Assembly (NCBI GenBank): GCA_036557665.1
Contig: DATBHG010000031.1
Coordinates: 62,001-126,000, forward strand
DNA length: 64,000 bases
Direction: 5' to 3'
DNA from: VAZQ01 sp036557665
GTDB taxonomy: Bacteria; Pseudomonadota; Alphaproteobacteria; Rhizobiales; Xanthobacteraceae
This document shows positions 42,999 to 51,866 of this stretch, in pieces. How positions within the stretch are numbered: the first letter of the stretch is position 1; the number at the start of each line of letters is the position of its first letter. The notes under the pieces are model-generated. The model saw only the letters and a program-made list of their open reading frames with translations, was not told where the DNA came from and searched no databases. The translations under genes were made by a program, and so were the position numbers.

Positions 42999-43802
42999 TT
43001 GGATCTTCAGTTGCAGGGAAAATCGGCGCTGATAACGGGCGCTTCCAAAGGGATCGGCCGGGCGACGGCGCTCACCCTGGCAGCAGAAGGATGCTCGGTT
43101 CACCTCGCTGCACGGTCGGGCGATGCTCTGGAGGAGTTGAGAACGCAAATCCTGGGAAAGCACAAAGTTACCGTGGATCTTCATCCCGGCGATCTGTCGA
43201 GCACCAAGAGCATGCTTGCTCTCGCCGACGGGGTGGGCGACATCGATATCCTCATCAACAATGCAGGCGATATTCCTGCCGGAACGGTCGAGGCGCTTAC
43301 CGATGCGGATTGGCGCCGCGGCTTCGATCTCAAGCTTTTCGGCTATGTCAATCTGACTCGCGAAATCTATGTGAGAATGAAGAAACGCGGTTCCGGTGTC
43401 ATCATCAACAACATCGGCAATTCAGGCGAGAACTGGGATTACAATTACGTCGCGGGCAGCACCGGCAATGCGGCGCTGATGTCCTTCACCAAGGCAGTCG
43501 GGGGAGTGAGCCTCGACTATGGAATACGGGTCGTCGGCGTCAATCCCGGGCCGATCGCGACGGATCGCATGCTGCGCATCATGAAGCGGCGCGCCCGCGA
43601 CAATCTGGGTGATGAATCGCGCTGGCAGGAATACATGAGCGACTATCCGGGCGGGCGCATGGGCACCGACCAGGAGGTTGCCGATGTGATCGTGTTTCTC
43701 GCCTCGTCCCGCGCCGGCTATATCACCGGCACCGTCGTCACGGTCGACGGAGGGGTTGCAGGATACGGCTCGGTCATAAAACCGCGGCCCAAGCGACAAT
43801 GA
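42999..43802 (+). CDS. Short-chain dehydrogenase/reductase
   Basis: 267 residues from a TTG start six bases after AGGAGGG. SDR cofactor motif TGASKGIGRA, NNAGD, Ser in NNIGNSGENW, catalytic Tyr and Lys region YVAGSTGNAALM. The usual YxxxK is not obvious: Tyr is in YNYVAGST with Asn where Lys would be. NPGPIATDRM follows. Its role is oxidation/reduction of a pathway alcohol. The ORF upstream of 42999 antiparallels the carbamoylase gene and is not used. It overlaps the next gene by four bases. Confidence 0.87.
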   Translation: MDLQLQGKSALITGASKGIGRATALTLAAEGCSVHLAARSGDALEELRTQILGKHKVTVDLHPGDLSSTKSMLALADGVGDIDILINNAGDIPAGTVEALTDADWRRGFDLKLFGYVNLTREIYVRMKKRGSGVIINNIGNSGENWDYNYVAGSTGNAALMSFTKAVGGVSLDYGIRVVGVNPGPIATDRMLRIMKRRARDNLGDESRWQEYMSDYPGGRMGTDQEVADVIVFLASSRAGYITGTVVTVDGGVAGYGSVIKPRPKRQ

Positions 43803-44938
43803 GCACGTTCGCGCAGCGCAACGCTCATTTCGACCGTCTCTTCGCCAACAAAAATCTACTCTGGCTTGGTCAGAATACCAATCATCTGCCGATGCACCCG
43901 CAGGTGCGCGAGGCGCTCTCCCAGTCGATCGCGGCGGAGGAGTTTCACGCCTACGCACCGCCCGGTGGATTCACCTCGGTCCTGCATGGAATCGTCGATG
44001 ACTTGGGGCTGCCGCATGAGACCACTGCCGGCCTCATCACGGACGGAGCCGTTGCCGCGCTTGCAACGGTATGCCGCGCCTACTGCGAGCCGCACACGAG
44101 CTTTGTGACCACCGATCCCGGTTGGAAATGGCCTCTGCAATTCGCACGCCAAGCCGGAGCGGAGATACGTGAAATTGCAATCTACGATCCTGACCAGGGG
44201 TATCGGCTGGCTCCGCAACAACTGAACCAAAACGTCGATCGGAGCACGCGCATTATCTATCTGGTGGACCCGAACAATCCTCTCGGGATCTGCTACACGC
44301 GCGAGGAGATCCGTGCCTTCTGCGACACTGCCCGCAGCACCGGCGCCCTGATCCTGCACGATTGCACCTATCGGGACTTTGCCGACGACCATGTCCTGGC
44401 TGCGCGGTTCTATCCTGAAGGCGCTGTCACGATCTACAGCTTCTCCAAGTGGCTCGGTTTGGCGGGTCTGCGCATCGGTGCGGTCGTCGCGAGCAAAGCG
44501 ATCATCGAACGGCTTGCCGCCTATTCCACCGCAACGCTGGGAAGCAGCGTCATTGCCCAGCGCGCTGCCCAGGCAGGGCTCGCCGTGAAAAAGGAGTGGA
44601 TGAGCGGCGTGCAACGCATTCAGCGGCGCAACCAGGCGGCGATCAAGAAAACAGTCGACAGCATTCCGGGCCTATTCATCCCGGTTTATCCGTCCCAGGG
44701 AAACTTCGTCATCATAGAATGCGCCGCACTCGGGCTCAGCCCCGAGGCTTTGGCCGCTGTCTTCGCCCAACGCGGCATCATGATCCGCCAGGGCTCGTAT
44801 CATACGCCACGATTTGGCTCCCGCTTCGTCAAGGTCAGCACAACGGTCCCGACCGAGTGGGCGGACGCATTTTGCCGCGAGCTGCCTGACGCTGTCGTTG
44901 CCGCGCGCGGCCTCAACGACATCCCCGAGCTGTTTTAG
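43799..44938 (+). CDS. Class I/II pyridoxal-phosphate aminotransferase
   Basis: 379 residues. NPLGICY and VDPNN bind PLP. The Schiff-base Lys is K217 in YSFSKWLGLAGLRIG, and the Arg for carboxylate is RFVKVSTTVP near the C-terminus. Fold type I aminotransferase or lyase, giving a 2-oxo product or a decarboxylation. Coupled to the SDR (ATGA overlap). The only rightward pair in this part of the cluster. Confidence 0.9.
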   Translation: MSTFAQRNAHFDRLFANKNLLWLGQNTNHLPMHPQVREALSQSIAAEEFHAYAPPGGFTSVLHGIVDDLGLPHETTAGLITDGAVAALATVCRAYCEPHTSFVTTDPGWKWPLQFARQAGAEIREIAIYDPDQGYRLAPQQLNQNVDRSTRIIYLVDPNNPLGICYTREEIRAFCDTARSTGALILHDCTYRDFADDHVLAARFYPEGAVTIYSFSKWLGLAGLRIGAVVASKAIIERLAAYSTATLGSSVIAQRAAQAGLAVKKEWMSGVQRIQRRNQAAIKKTVDSIPGLFIPVYPSQGNFVIIECAALGLSPEALAAVFAQRGIMIRQGSYHTPRFGSRFVKVSTTVPTEWADAFCRELPDAVVAARGLNDIPELF

Positions 44939-44969
44939 CTATCTCATCCGGCGGCGTCCCGGCCAAGCA

Positions 44970-44996
44970 AGCCCGGCTCGCTCGGCCGGAATGACG
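44970..44996. repeat. 27-base direct repeat, copy 1
   Basis: Identical 27 bases at 48114-48140 (core GCTCGCTCGGCCGGAATGAC). The repeats flank the three-gene block 45001-47940. Same ATTCCGG family as 19410-19457. Confidence 0.85.
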
Positions 44997-45000
44997 TGCG

Positions 45001-45888
45001 CTACGCCTTCGCATCCAGCAACACCGCCACGGTTTCGGTTCGCTTGTCGCGCATGAGCCAGCGGCCGCTTTCCACCTGCGTGAAGAAGTCCTGCAGGGCG
45101 AAATTGAACAGGGCGGGCTCCTCGAGATTGATCGTATGCCCCGTCTTGGGAAACACCATCAGCCCGGCGGAAGGAGTTGTCCGCTTCAGAAATGCGCCGG
45201 TGCCGAGGCACGAGCGATCCTCGTCGCCATGGATGATCAATGCGGGCACCGTCATCTTTTCCAGCTGCGCCACCAGCTCGAAAGGCGAAGGGCGCCGCGC
45301 CTGGACGCCGCGCAGCGTCAGGGCCGCCCCCTTCGGCGAGTGCTCCGACAGCTGGGCAATGAACTCCTTGAAGCCGCGAGGATCCTTGAGCTCGAGCTGC
45401 TCGCGTCCAGGCCCCGAGCCGTAGATCGGCGCGAACTTCTCAGCGCCTTCGGTCTCCCAGCGCTTCGCCACGACCTCCACCTCTTGGCGAAACTGGCTCT
45501 GCTTGTCCGGCTCGGCGCCCATTCCGGCAGCGCCGACGACAATTGACGTCGCGCGATGCGGATAATGAATGCCGAAATGAAGCGCGGCAAAACCTCCCAT
45601 GGAAAGCCCGACGATATGCGCCTTCTCGATCTTGAGGCAGTCCAGCACATCGACCGCATCGTCGATTGCGCGCCGCTGAGAGTATTTCTCGACGGAATCC
45701 GGCACCTCGGAGGGAGGATACCCCCGTGCGTTGTATGTGACGCACCGGTAGCGGCGAGCAAAATACCGCACTTGAAGCTCCCAGGCGCGATAATCGCCGG
45801 AGAATTCATGGATGAACAGAATTGCCCGGCCGGCGCCGCTGTCCTCGTAATAAAGCTTCACTCCGTCATTTGTCGTCAGGTACGGCAT
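45001..45888 (-). CDS. Alpha/beta hydrolase (enol-lactonase-like)
   Basis: 295 residues from the ATG at 45888 (MPYLTTNDGVKLYYEDSG). Nucleophile in GLSMGG, acid region GDEDRSC, His in KTGHTINLEEP. Closely related in pattern to the hydrolase at 30475-31338, including RGYPPSEVP and the SEHSPKGAALTLRGV segment. It is the last gene of a leftward set with the CoA transferase and crotonase and may open a lactone or cleave an ester/thioester. A longer upstream frame covers noncoding text. Confidence 0.88.
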   Translation of the reverse strand: MPYLTTNDGVKLYYEDSGAGRAILFIHEFSGDYRAWELQVRYFARRYRCVTYNARGYPPSEVPDSVEKYSQRRAIDDAVDVLDCLKIEKAHIVGLSMGGFAALHFGIHYPHRATSIVVGAAGMGAEPDKQSQFRQEVEVVAKRWETEGAEKFAPIYGSGPGREQLELKDPRGFKEFIAQLSEHSPKGAALTLRGVQARRPSPFELVAQLEKMTVPALIIHGDEDRSCLGTGAFLKRTTPSAGLMVFPKTGHTINLEEPALFNFALQDFFTQVESGRWLMRDKRTETVAVLLDAKA

Positions 45889-45938
45889 CGGCTCTCGCGT
45901 CTCCTCGTTCTGGGGGTCACCTGGCGGCGTGCCAGGCG

Positions 45939-47168
45939 TCAAATCGCCCCTTCGGCGTGCATCGCCAGGATCTCCTCGTTTGAATATCCGTAGTCCGTGA
46001 GCACCGCTCGTGTATGCTCTCCCAGTGCTGGAGCCGGCCCGTCGGGTGCTTCCGGATAGGTCGAGAAATGGATAGGTTGATTGACGAAGGTGCACTCCCC
46101 CGATGGGCGGATCATGCCGCGCGCCATGATTTGCGGATCGGTCACTGCCGCCGGAATGTCGTTGATCGGTCCGGCTGGCACCTCTGCCAATTCGAGGATC
46201 GAGAGCCACTCCGCGCGTGTGCGCTTCGATAACGCGGAAATCAGCTCCGGCTCGAGGGCGGCATGATGCCGCGCGCGTGCACTGCCATCCGGAAACAATG
46301 GATGTGCGATCAGGTCACCGCGGTCGATCGCGTCACAAAAGCGTTTCCACTGTGCCTCGGTGTCGACGCACACCACAATCGGCTCGTCCCTCGTCGGGAA
46401 TGCCTGAAAAGGCGCTATCAGCGGATGTCGCGAGCCCAACCGTTTTGGGCACTCCCCTGTGTTGAGATAGCGCGCAACCGCATTCTCGAGAAGCGAGATT
46501 TGCGCATCGAGCATCGCAACATCGATCTGCGCACCTCGTCCGGTTACCGACCGGTCGGCCAAAGCGGCCAAAATGCCGATCGTGCCGAAGAGGCTTCCCC
46601 CGATGTCCCCGATGGAAACGCCGACGCGAGCGGGTGGACCATTTTCACTGCCGGTGATGCTCATCATGCCCGACATCGCCTGAATGACCGCATCGAATGC
46701 GGGCCGTTGGCTGTAGGGGCCGGTTTGGCCGAAGCCGGATATGGATGCGTAGATCAATCGCGGGTTGATCTTTGCCAGCGACTCATAATCGAGCCCGAGG
46801 CGGCGCATGACCCCAGGACGATTGTTCTCGACGAAAATATCCGCGCGCTCGGCGATCCGCAGCAAAGCCGCGCGGCCGGACGGCTGCTTGAGATCAAGGG
46901 TGATGCTGCGCTTGTTGCGATTCACGCTGGCAAAGTAGATACTTTCATCGTCGACGAATGGCGCAATGCCGCGAGTGAAGTCGCCGGACCTCGGCATTTC
47001 CACCTTTGTCACCTCGGCACCCAAGGAGCCGAGCACCCAGGTGCAATAGGGGCCCGCCAGCATGTGCGTGAGGTCGAGCACCCTGATGCCGTCCAGCGGC
47101 CCGGCGCGAGTGCGAGACGTGGTGTGACCTTCGGCGGCTCCCCCGCCCACCTCCGCTGCCTCATTCAC
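45939..47168 (-). CDS. CaiB/BaiF-type CoA transferase
   Basis: 409 residues, class III CoA transferase. GPLDGIRVLDLTHMLAGPYCTWVLGSLGAEVTKVE is the standard N-terminus. RNKRSITLDLKQ, GFGQTGPYSQRPAFD and the Asp of DVAMLDAQISLLE are family signs. It moves CoA from one acyl-CoA to an acid. GTG at 47168 gives the expected length and overlaps the crotonase gene by eight bases, so it is translated coupled to it. The acyl pair is unknown. Confidence 0.92.
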   Translation of the reverse strand: MNEAAEVGGGAAEGHTTSRTRAGPLDGIRVLDLTHMLAGPYCTWVLGSLGAEVTKVEMPRSGDFTRGIAPFVDDESIYFASVNRNKRSITLDLKQPSGRAALLRIAERADIFVENNRPGVMRRLGLDYESLAKINPRLIYASISGFGQTGPYSQRPAFDAVIQAMSGMMSITGSENGPPARVGVSIGDIGGSLFGTIGILAALADRSVTGRGAQIDVAMLDAQISLLENAVARYLNTGECPKRLGSRHPLIAPFQAFPTRDEPIVVCVDTEAQWKRFCDAIDRGDLIAHPLFPDGSARARHHAALEPELISALSKRTRAEWLSILELAEVPAGPINDIPAAVTDPQIMARGMIRPSGECTFVNQPIHFSTYPEAPDGPAPALGEHTRAVLTDYGYSNEEILAMHAEGAI

Positions 47169-47940
47169 CCTTGAACTCCGGCTTGCGCTTGTCGAAGAAC
47201 GCGTCCAGGCCCGCCTTGAAATCATGACTGCGGAAGATCTCTGCATACCAGGGCGCGCCGGATGCGACCGTCGCCCTCGGCGCCGTCAACGTCTCTATGA
47301 TCTGCTTGGTTGCCTTTATGGTAAGGGGGGCATTCGCCGCCAGCGTCGCTGCCAATGCCTCGACTCGAGGCTTGAGCTGCTCCGGCTCCACGACCTCGTC
47401 GATGAGGCCGATTGCTCGAGCTTCTGGCGCTCCGATCAGCTGTCCGGTCATCAGCAGCCACTTAGTCTTGGCGGGTCCGATGAGTTGCACCAATCGCAGC
47501 GTGTCCGGCACAGGAGCAACAAACCCGAACTTTGCGACCGGTATGCCGAGCTTCGCGGTACGCACCGCGATCCGGAAATCGCAGGAAGCGGCAACTATCG
47601 TGCCGCTGCCGACCGCATGCCCTTGGATCATCGCGATCACCGGCTGTGGAATTTCACGCAGCGCCGACTGCAGCTCCTCGGCGGCAGCGTCGTATCGCAA
47701 GGCGGTCTCGGGCGTCGATAGCTGCTCCCTGAATTCGCGCACGTCGGCACCCGATACGAAGACACGGTCACCGGCACCGGTCAGCACGAAAACACGCACT
47801 GCGCGATCCCGCGACAGGTCGCGCAGCGTCCCCGCGATGCGTTGTGTGATTTCCAGGCTGAGCGCGTTTCGCACCTCGGGGCGATTGACGGTCAGCCATG
47901 ATACGGGCCCATGACGCTCGACGATCAGCTCATCATTCAT
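47161..47940 (-). CDS. Enoyl-CoA hydratase/isomerase family (crotonase)
   Basis: 259 residues. Oxyanion hole residues lie in VFVSGADVREF and QGHAVGSGTIVAASCDFRIA. The two catalytic Glu of true hydratases (LPEVKLG..GIPGAGGTQRL) are not visible: the text reads LGIPVAKFGFVAPVPDTLRL. So it may be an isomerase or hydrolase of the fold. The ATG at 47940 starts the usual MNDELIVERHG. It heads the leftward set with the CoA transferase and alpha/beta hydrolase, giving acyl-CoA chemistry. Confidence 0.9.
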   Translation of the reverse strand: MNDELIVERHGPVSWLTVNRPEVRNALSLEITQRIAGTLRDLSRDRAVRVFVLTGAGDRVFVSGADVREFREQLSTPETALRYDAAAEELQSALREIPQPVIAMIQGHAVGSGTIVAASCDFRIAVRTAKLGIPVAKFGFVAPVPDTLRLVQLIGPAKTKWLLMTGQLIGAPEARAIGLIDEVVEPEQLKPRVEALAATLAANAPLTIKATKQIIETLTAPRATVASGAPWYAEIFRSHDFKAGLDAFFDKRKPEFKGE

Positions 47941-48113
47941 CCAGCCACATCTCCTCCCGCGTCTCACCCGACAATTGCCTATGCACATCGTCACCGGCCA
48001 AGCGAGCCCGCTTCAAGCGGACGAGTGCCGAGCCGGACCCAGTAAACGACGACCGACGTGAATGCACGAATGGCTTTGATGACCGGGTTCCGGCTCTCGC
48101 TCGCCGTGCGAAG

Positions 48114-48140
48114 AGCCCGGCTCGCTCGGCCGGAATGACG
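48114..48140. repeat. 27-base direct repeat, copy 2, in a repeat-rich gap
   Basis: Same 27 bases as 44970-44996. The gap 47941-48164 also contains another partial copy of the ATTCCGG-family element (47990-48040) and CCGGTTCCGGCTCTCGCTCGCC, forming imperfect stems. No gene is supported in this gap. Confidence 0.8.
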
Positions 48141-48164
48141 AACGCGGATTTCGGAGGATCTTCG

Positions 48165-49001
48165 TCACTGCAGTGGACCCCCCATGCGTGTAGCAGCAAA
48201 TGCCGCCTGCACCTCGTTTTCGAGCAGAGCCGTCACCCGCCGCCGGATCTCATTGAACTCGGCCGATGTCACATCGCGGGGCCGGGGAAGGTCGATCGCG
48301 ACAATCTCCTTTATGCGGCCAGGACGCGCCGTCATCACCACAACCCTATCGCCCAGCAGGATGGCCTCTTCGATATTGTGAGTGATGAATATTGCGGTAC
48401 GGCGCTCGGCGCTCCAGACTCCCAACAATTCCTGCTGCATCATCGAGCGCGTCTGTGCATCAAGCGCGGCAAACGGCTCGTCCATCAACAGGATCTTCGG
48501 GTCATTGATGAGGACGCGGGCGAGCGCAACCCGCTGGCGCATGCCTCCCGACAGCTCCTGCGGATATCTTTGCTCAAACCCGGAGAGACCCACGGAGGCG
48601 ATCTGCCGGCGCACACGCTCCCGCCGTTCCAGCTTCGGCGTTCCGCGCTCGCGCAAGCCGAACTCGATGTTCTGCCGGACCGTAAGCCAGGGAAACAGCG
48701 CGTATTCCTGGAAAACAACGCCCCGATCCGGTCCCGGCTTTCGCACCGGCTCGCCATCGAGCAGCACCTCGCCAATGGTAGCGATCTCGAAGCTCGCGAC
48801 GATGTTGAGCAGCGTCGTTTTTCCACAACCGCTCGGACCGAGAACGGTCAGAAACTCGTCATCCGCTATGTCGAGATCGATGCCGTCGAGCGCAATGACC
48901 TCTTCCTGGCGCGCAATGTCGCGAAACTGCTTGCGCAGCCCGCGGATCGCGATGCGCCCGGCCCGCCGCGGGGGCGGCTGCTCCGGCGGAAGCTGGTTCA
49001 C
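48165..49001 (-). CDS. Nitrate/taurine/sulfonate-type ABC ATPase
   Basis: 278 residues, SsuB/TauB/NrtD group. Walker A GPSGCGKTT, QEYALFPWLTVRQN at the Q-loop, signature LSGGMRQRV, Walker B ILLMDEPFAALD and the switch His in FITHNIEEA. It takes a GTG start at 49001 overlapping the permease stop by four bases. Powers the importer with the permease and binding protein upstream. Confidence 0.94.
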   Translation of the reverse strand: MNQLPPEQPPPRRAGRIAIRGLRKQFRDIARQEEVIALDGIDLDIADDEFLTVLGPSGCGKTTLLNIVASFEIATIGEVLLDGEPVRKPGPDRGVVFQEYALFPWLTVRQNIEFGLRERGTPKLERRERVRRQIASVGLSGFEQRYPQELSGGMRQRVALARVLINDPKILLMDEPFAALDAQTRSMMQQELLGVWSAERRTAIFITHNIEEAILLGDRVVVMTARPGRIKEIVAIDLPRPRDVTSAEFNEIRRRVTALLENEVQAAFAATRMGGPLQ

Positions 49002-49834
49002 AGCCCCCGGCTCCACCGCAGGAAGTGCCGCCCGATGAGCCGGATGATCAGGTCGCTGACGAAACCGAGCGCACCTACGCTGAGCATCGCGGCAATGATG
49101 ATGTCGAGGCGTAAGAAATAGTAGGCATCCCACATCGCAAAACCGAGGCCGGACTTTACGGCCATCATTTCCGCAACGATGACCAGAACCCATGCCAATC
49201 CTATTCCGAGACGCAGTCCGGTGAAGATGAACGGCATGGCAGCAGGCAGGATCACTCTCGGCAACAGCATGTAGGGGCGGATTCCCAGCATCCGGGCAGC
49301 GCGCACCAGAAGCTTTGGCGTGCCCGCAACACCGACCGCGGTGTTCACCACGATCGGGAAAAAGGCGCCGAGCGCGATCAGAAAGAACGCGGAGCCGTCC
49401 CGAATCCCGAAGAAGATCACCGCAAAGGGAACCCATGCCGTGATCGGGATCGGGCGCAGCACCTGAATCACCGGATCGACCAGATCGGAGACAAGCCGAA
49501 ACCACCCGATCAGACATCCAATAGTGACCCCGGTCGCGGCGGCGATCAGAAACCCGATCAGGACCCGGTAGGCGCTATTGCCCGCATGCGCGAACCAGGT
49601 GCCGGAATAGGGATTGGCGCCGATTGGCCCGAACATCCATTCCTGGAGCGCCCGCGTGACGGTGAGCGGCGAGGGGACAAACCGCGGATCAACCCAGCCG
49701 CGCGTCGAGGCCAGGTACCAGATGACAAGAACGATGACGGGGCCCGCAATTCGGCGCAGCACGAGCTGCGCGCTCGTAAGGACGCGAGCGGCATTGAATC
49801 CTTCCGGCGCAGCCGTGACCGGGAATGCGGTCAC
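48998..49834 (-). CDS. Nitrate/taurine/sulfonate-type ABC permease
   Basis: 278 residues, SsuC/TauC/NrtB group, about six helices. The EAA loop is GVAGTPKLLVRAARMLGIRPYMLLPRVILPAAMPFIFTG, and GLRLGIGLAWVLVIVAEMMA follows. N-terminus is short and charged. It lies 15 bases from the binding-protein gene. Substrate may be an amide or organic sulfonate/amine compound; not predictable. Confidence 0.94.
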   Translation of the reverse strand: MTAFPVTAAPEGFNAARVLTSAQLVLRRIAGPVIVLVIWYLASTRGWVDPRFVPSPLTVTRALQEWMFGPIGANPYSGTWFAHAGNSAYRVLIGFLIAAATGVTIGCLIGWFRLVSDLVDPVIQVLRPIPITAWVPFAVIFFGIRDGSAFFLIALGAFFPIVVNTAVGVAGTPKLLVRAARMLGIRPYMLLPRVILPAAMPFIFTGLRLGIGLAWVLVIVAEMMAVKSGLGFAMWDAYYFLRLDIIIAAMLSVGALGFVSDLIIRLIGRHFLRWSRGL

Positions 49835-49849
49835 TTTCGACTCGTGCGG

Positions 49850-50821
49850 TTATTCACCGCCGAGCTGGTCTTTCGGTTTTCCGGTGGCTTCGCTGAGCAG
49901 GGTGTAGTCAAATTGCTTGTCGACGGCGCCAGAGGTGTCGGTCTTGGTGAGCTTTGCGTCATAGACCATTTTCAGCAGCGCCCTGGTCTCTTTGGCATAA
50001 AGCTTATAGTCGAGCTTACCGCGGGGTATCGCTTCCTTGATCACGGCGGCAGATGAGCCGGTACCCTTCATTGCGACCTCGGCGTACTTGCTCGGGTCGG
50101 CGTTGAGCGCGTTGGTCGCATCGATGGCAGCGCGGACGAGGCCCAACACGGCCGCTCTGTGCGATTGCAGAAAGCCGGAATTGACGGCGATCAAGCCATT
50201 GATGTGGTGGGTCGGATTGGCCCCGATGTCGAGCGAGCTGTAGTACCCGTCCCCCGCGATCGCAGCGTCGGCGTTGTTCGGCTCCCAGGAGACAAACCCG
50301 TTTATTTGATGCTCCTTGAGCGCCGACAAGAGCGGCGGTCCGCCAGCGGCAAAGCTGACGGTCTGGATCTTGGCGACATCGGCGCCGCCGAGAGTGGCGC
50401 TGGCCTTGAACAGCAGCTCGGAATAGCTGTTCGGGGCTGTTCCCAGCTTCAGCCCTTCCAGATCCTTCCACTGCTTTGCGGTCACTCCTTTGGCCAGCGT
50501 CAAGCTCTGCCCGCCGGTGAACACGCCCTCGATTGCCCGGTAATCCCGGAAGCTCTTTTCTTCCATCAGGCCGACATTGATATACCCGATGACAGCAACG
50601 TCGACCTGATTGGTCATCAGCGCCAGCTGCTGATCGGCGTAGCGCCGCATCGGCACGGGCTCGATCTCTACGTTGTACTTCTTGGCATAGTCCTGCAGGA
50701 CCATCATGTTGGCCTGATGAACTTGAACCGTGTAAGCGAACCGGACTTTGTCCGCCGCTTGCACCGCCGGGGCGGTTGCAAGCCCGCTGAGCAAAAGCGC
50801 TGCCACTGCCAGTTTACGCAT
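49850..50821 (-). CDS. Nitrate/taurine/sulfonate-type binding protein
   Basis: 323 residues with signal peptide (MRKLAVAALLLSGLATAPAVQA). NMT1/SsuA-like fold: KVRFAYTVQVHQANMMVLQDY and INVGLMEEKSFRDY. The matching permease and ATPase follow. It is clearly related to the lone protein at 53999-54979, sharing QVxVHxAxxM, GLMEEKxFRxxxxxxGVFxGxQSLTL and the WEPNNA segment. Starts the leftward operon that is divergent from the GntR regulator. Confidence 0.93.
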   Translation of the reverse strand: MRKLAVAALLLSGLATAPAVQAADKVRFAYTVQVHQANMMVLQDYAKKYNVEIEPVPMRRYADQQLALMTNQVDVAVIGYINVGLMEEKSFRDYRAIEGVFTGGQSLTLAKGVTAKQWKDLEGLKLGTAPNSYSELLFKASATLGGADVAKIQTVSFAAGGPPLLSALKEHQINGFVSWEPNNADAAIAGDGYYSSLDIGANPTHHINGLIAVNSGFLQSHRAAVLGLVRAAIDATNALNADPSKYAEVAMKGTGSSAAVIKEAIPRGKLDYKLYAKETRALLKMVYDAKLTKTDTSGAVDKQFDYTLLSEATGKPKDQLGGE

Positions 50822-51125
50822 ATCCCCTCCAGCTCGACCGCACTGCTTTCATGATCGGGTATCCTTACGGCACGAGCGCGGTAAAGCATGCCGTAAACAG
50901 AGCCTGCTCGGCGGAAACGGTCGCGCACCCGCCGGCGGCTCGCGCGCTGCGATCGCCTGCCGGCGGTAAGCCGGCCGACCTTTGGCTCACGATGCACGAT
51001 TCTTTCGGGTTTTGTCCAGGTAATATACAATACCATGTGTGAGGTATACAACTTCGGCTCGAAGGTGAAGGTCCGGCACAAACGGCACCTGCAGCCCTGA
51101 AGATCGCGACAGGTCGGGTGGGATC
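50822..51125. promoter_or_regulatory. Divergent promoter region with two TTGTATAC-like sites
   Basis: About 300 bases between the binding-protein gene and gntR. Two imperfect copies occur close to the gntR side: TAATATACAA at 51021-51030 and GGTATACAAC at 51043-51052 (palindrome core GTATAC at 51044-51049). They share the right arm of the perfect site at 42952. The nearby regulator probably binds here and controls itself and both transcripts. No further gene is seen. Confidence 0.65.
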
Positions 51126-51845
51126 ATGAGAGCGGCGGCAAAACGCGATACTTCCCCCGGATCCAGGGGCTTCGATGTGCCGGTGATCCGGTCGGACCGG
51201 GTGCGCCGCGAGATTGCCGACCGGATCATATCGGGCGAGCTACGGCCGGGTCAGGAGCTGGACGAGAAGAGCCTCGCGCAGGCGTTCGAGGTATCGCGGA
51301 CGCCGGTACGGGAAGCGCTGCGGCAGCTTGCCGCCGCAAATCTCATCGAGTGGCGGCCGCATCAGAGTCCGGTCGTTGCCAAGATTACAGCTGCCAGCAT
51401 GGTCGAGATGTTCGAGGTGATGGCGGAGCTGGAAGGCTTCTGCGGGCACCTGGCAGCGCGACGGATGACACCTGCCGAGCACACCGCTCTCGTCGCCGTT
51501 CATAAGCGCTTCCGGCCTCATCTGAAAGCCGGCGATCGGGAAGGCTATCACGCCTTGAACAAATCGTTTCACGAGCTGATCTACGCCGGCGCACACAACC
51601 AATATCTGAGACAGCAGGCAGGCTCGTTATACGACCGCCTTGCACCGTACCGAGCTTATCAGCTCAAGCAGCGGGACGCTCTTCGCCGTGCATCGGAGGA
51701 GCATGAGGCGATAATCGAGGCGATCATCGCGGGCAACAGTGACGAGGCGCGCAGGCTCCTGATCGACCACGTCAGCTTGAGCAATGAGCTTTTCGCCGAT
51801 CTGGTCGTGGCGCTCAGCATCGCCGAGCCCTCGCCCGCGGCTTAG
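51126..51845 (+). CDS. GntR family transcriptional regulator (FCD type)
   Basis: 239 residues. Winged HTH (about 22-85) reads RREIADRIISGELRPGQELDEKSLAQAFEVSRTPVREALRQLAA, then an all-helical FCD ligand-binding domain with metal-ligand His (EHTALVAVHKRF, SFHELIYAGAHN, DHVSLSNELFA). FCD regulators usually repress catabolic genes and release DNA on binding a pathway acid. It begins a rightward operon with nitrilase, dienelactone hydrolase, CMD and a binding protein. Operator candidates lie just upstream and at two other promoters of the region. Confidence 0.92.
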   Translation: MRAAAKRDTSPGSRGFDVPVIRSDRVRREIADRIISGELRPGQELDEKSLAQAFEVSRTPVREALRQLAAANLIEWRPHQSPVVAKITAASMVEMFEVMAELEGFCGHLAARRMTPAEHTALVAVHKRFRPHLKAGDREGYHALNKSFHELIYAGAHNQYLRQQAGSLYDRLAPYRAYQLKQRDALRRASEEHEAIIEAIIAGNSDEARRLLIDHVSLSNELFADLVVALSIAEPSPAA

Positions 51846-51866
51846 CCGCCAGGAGGAGACATACGG

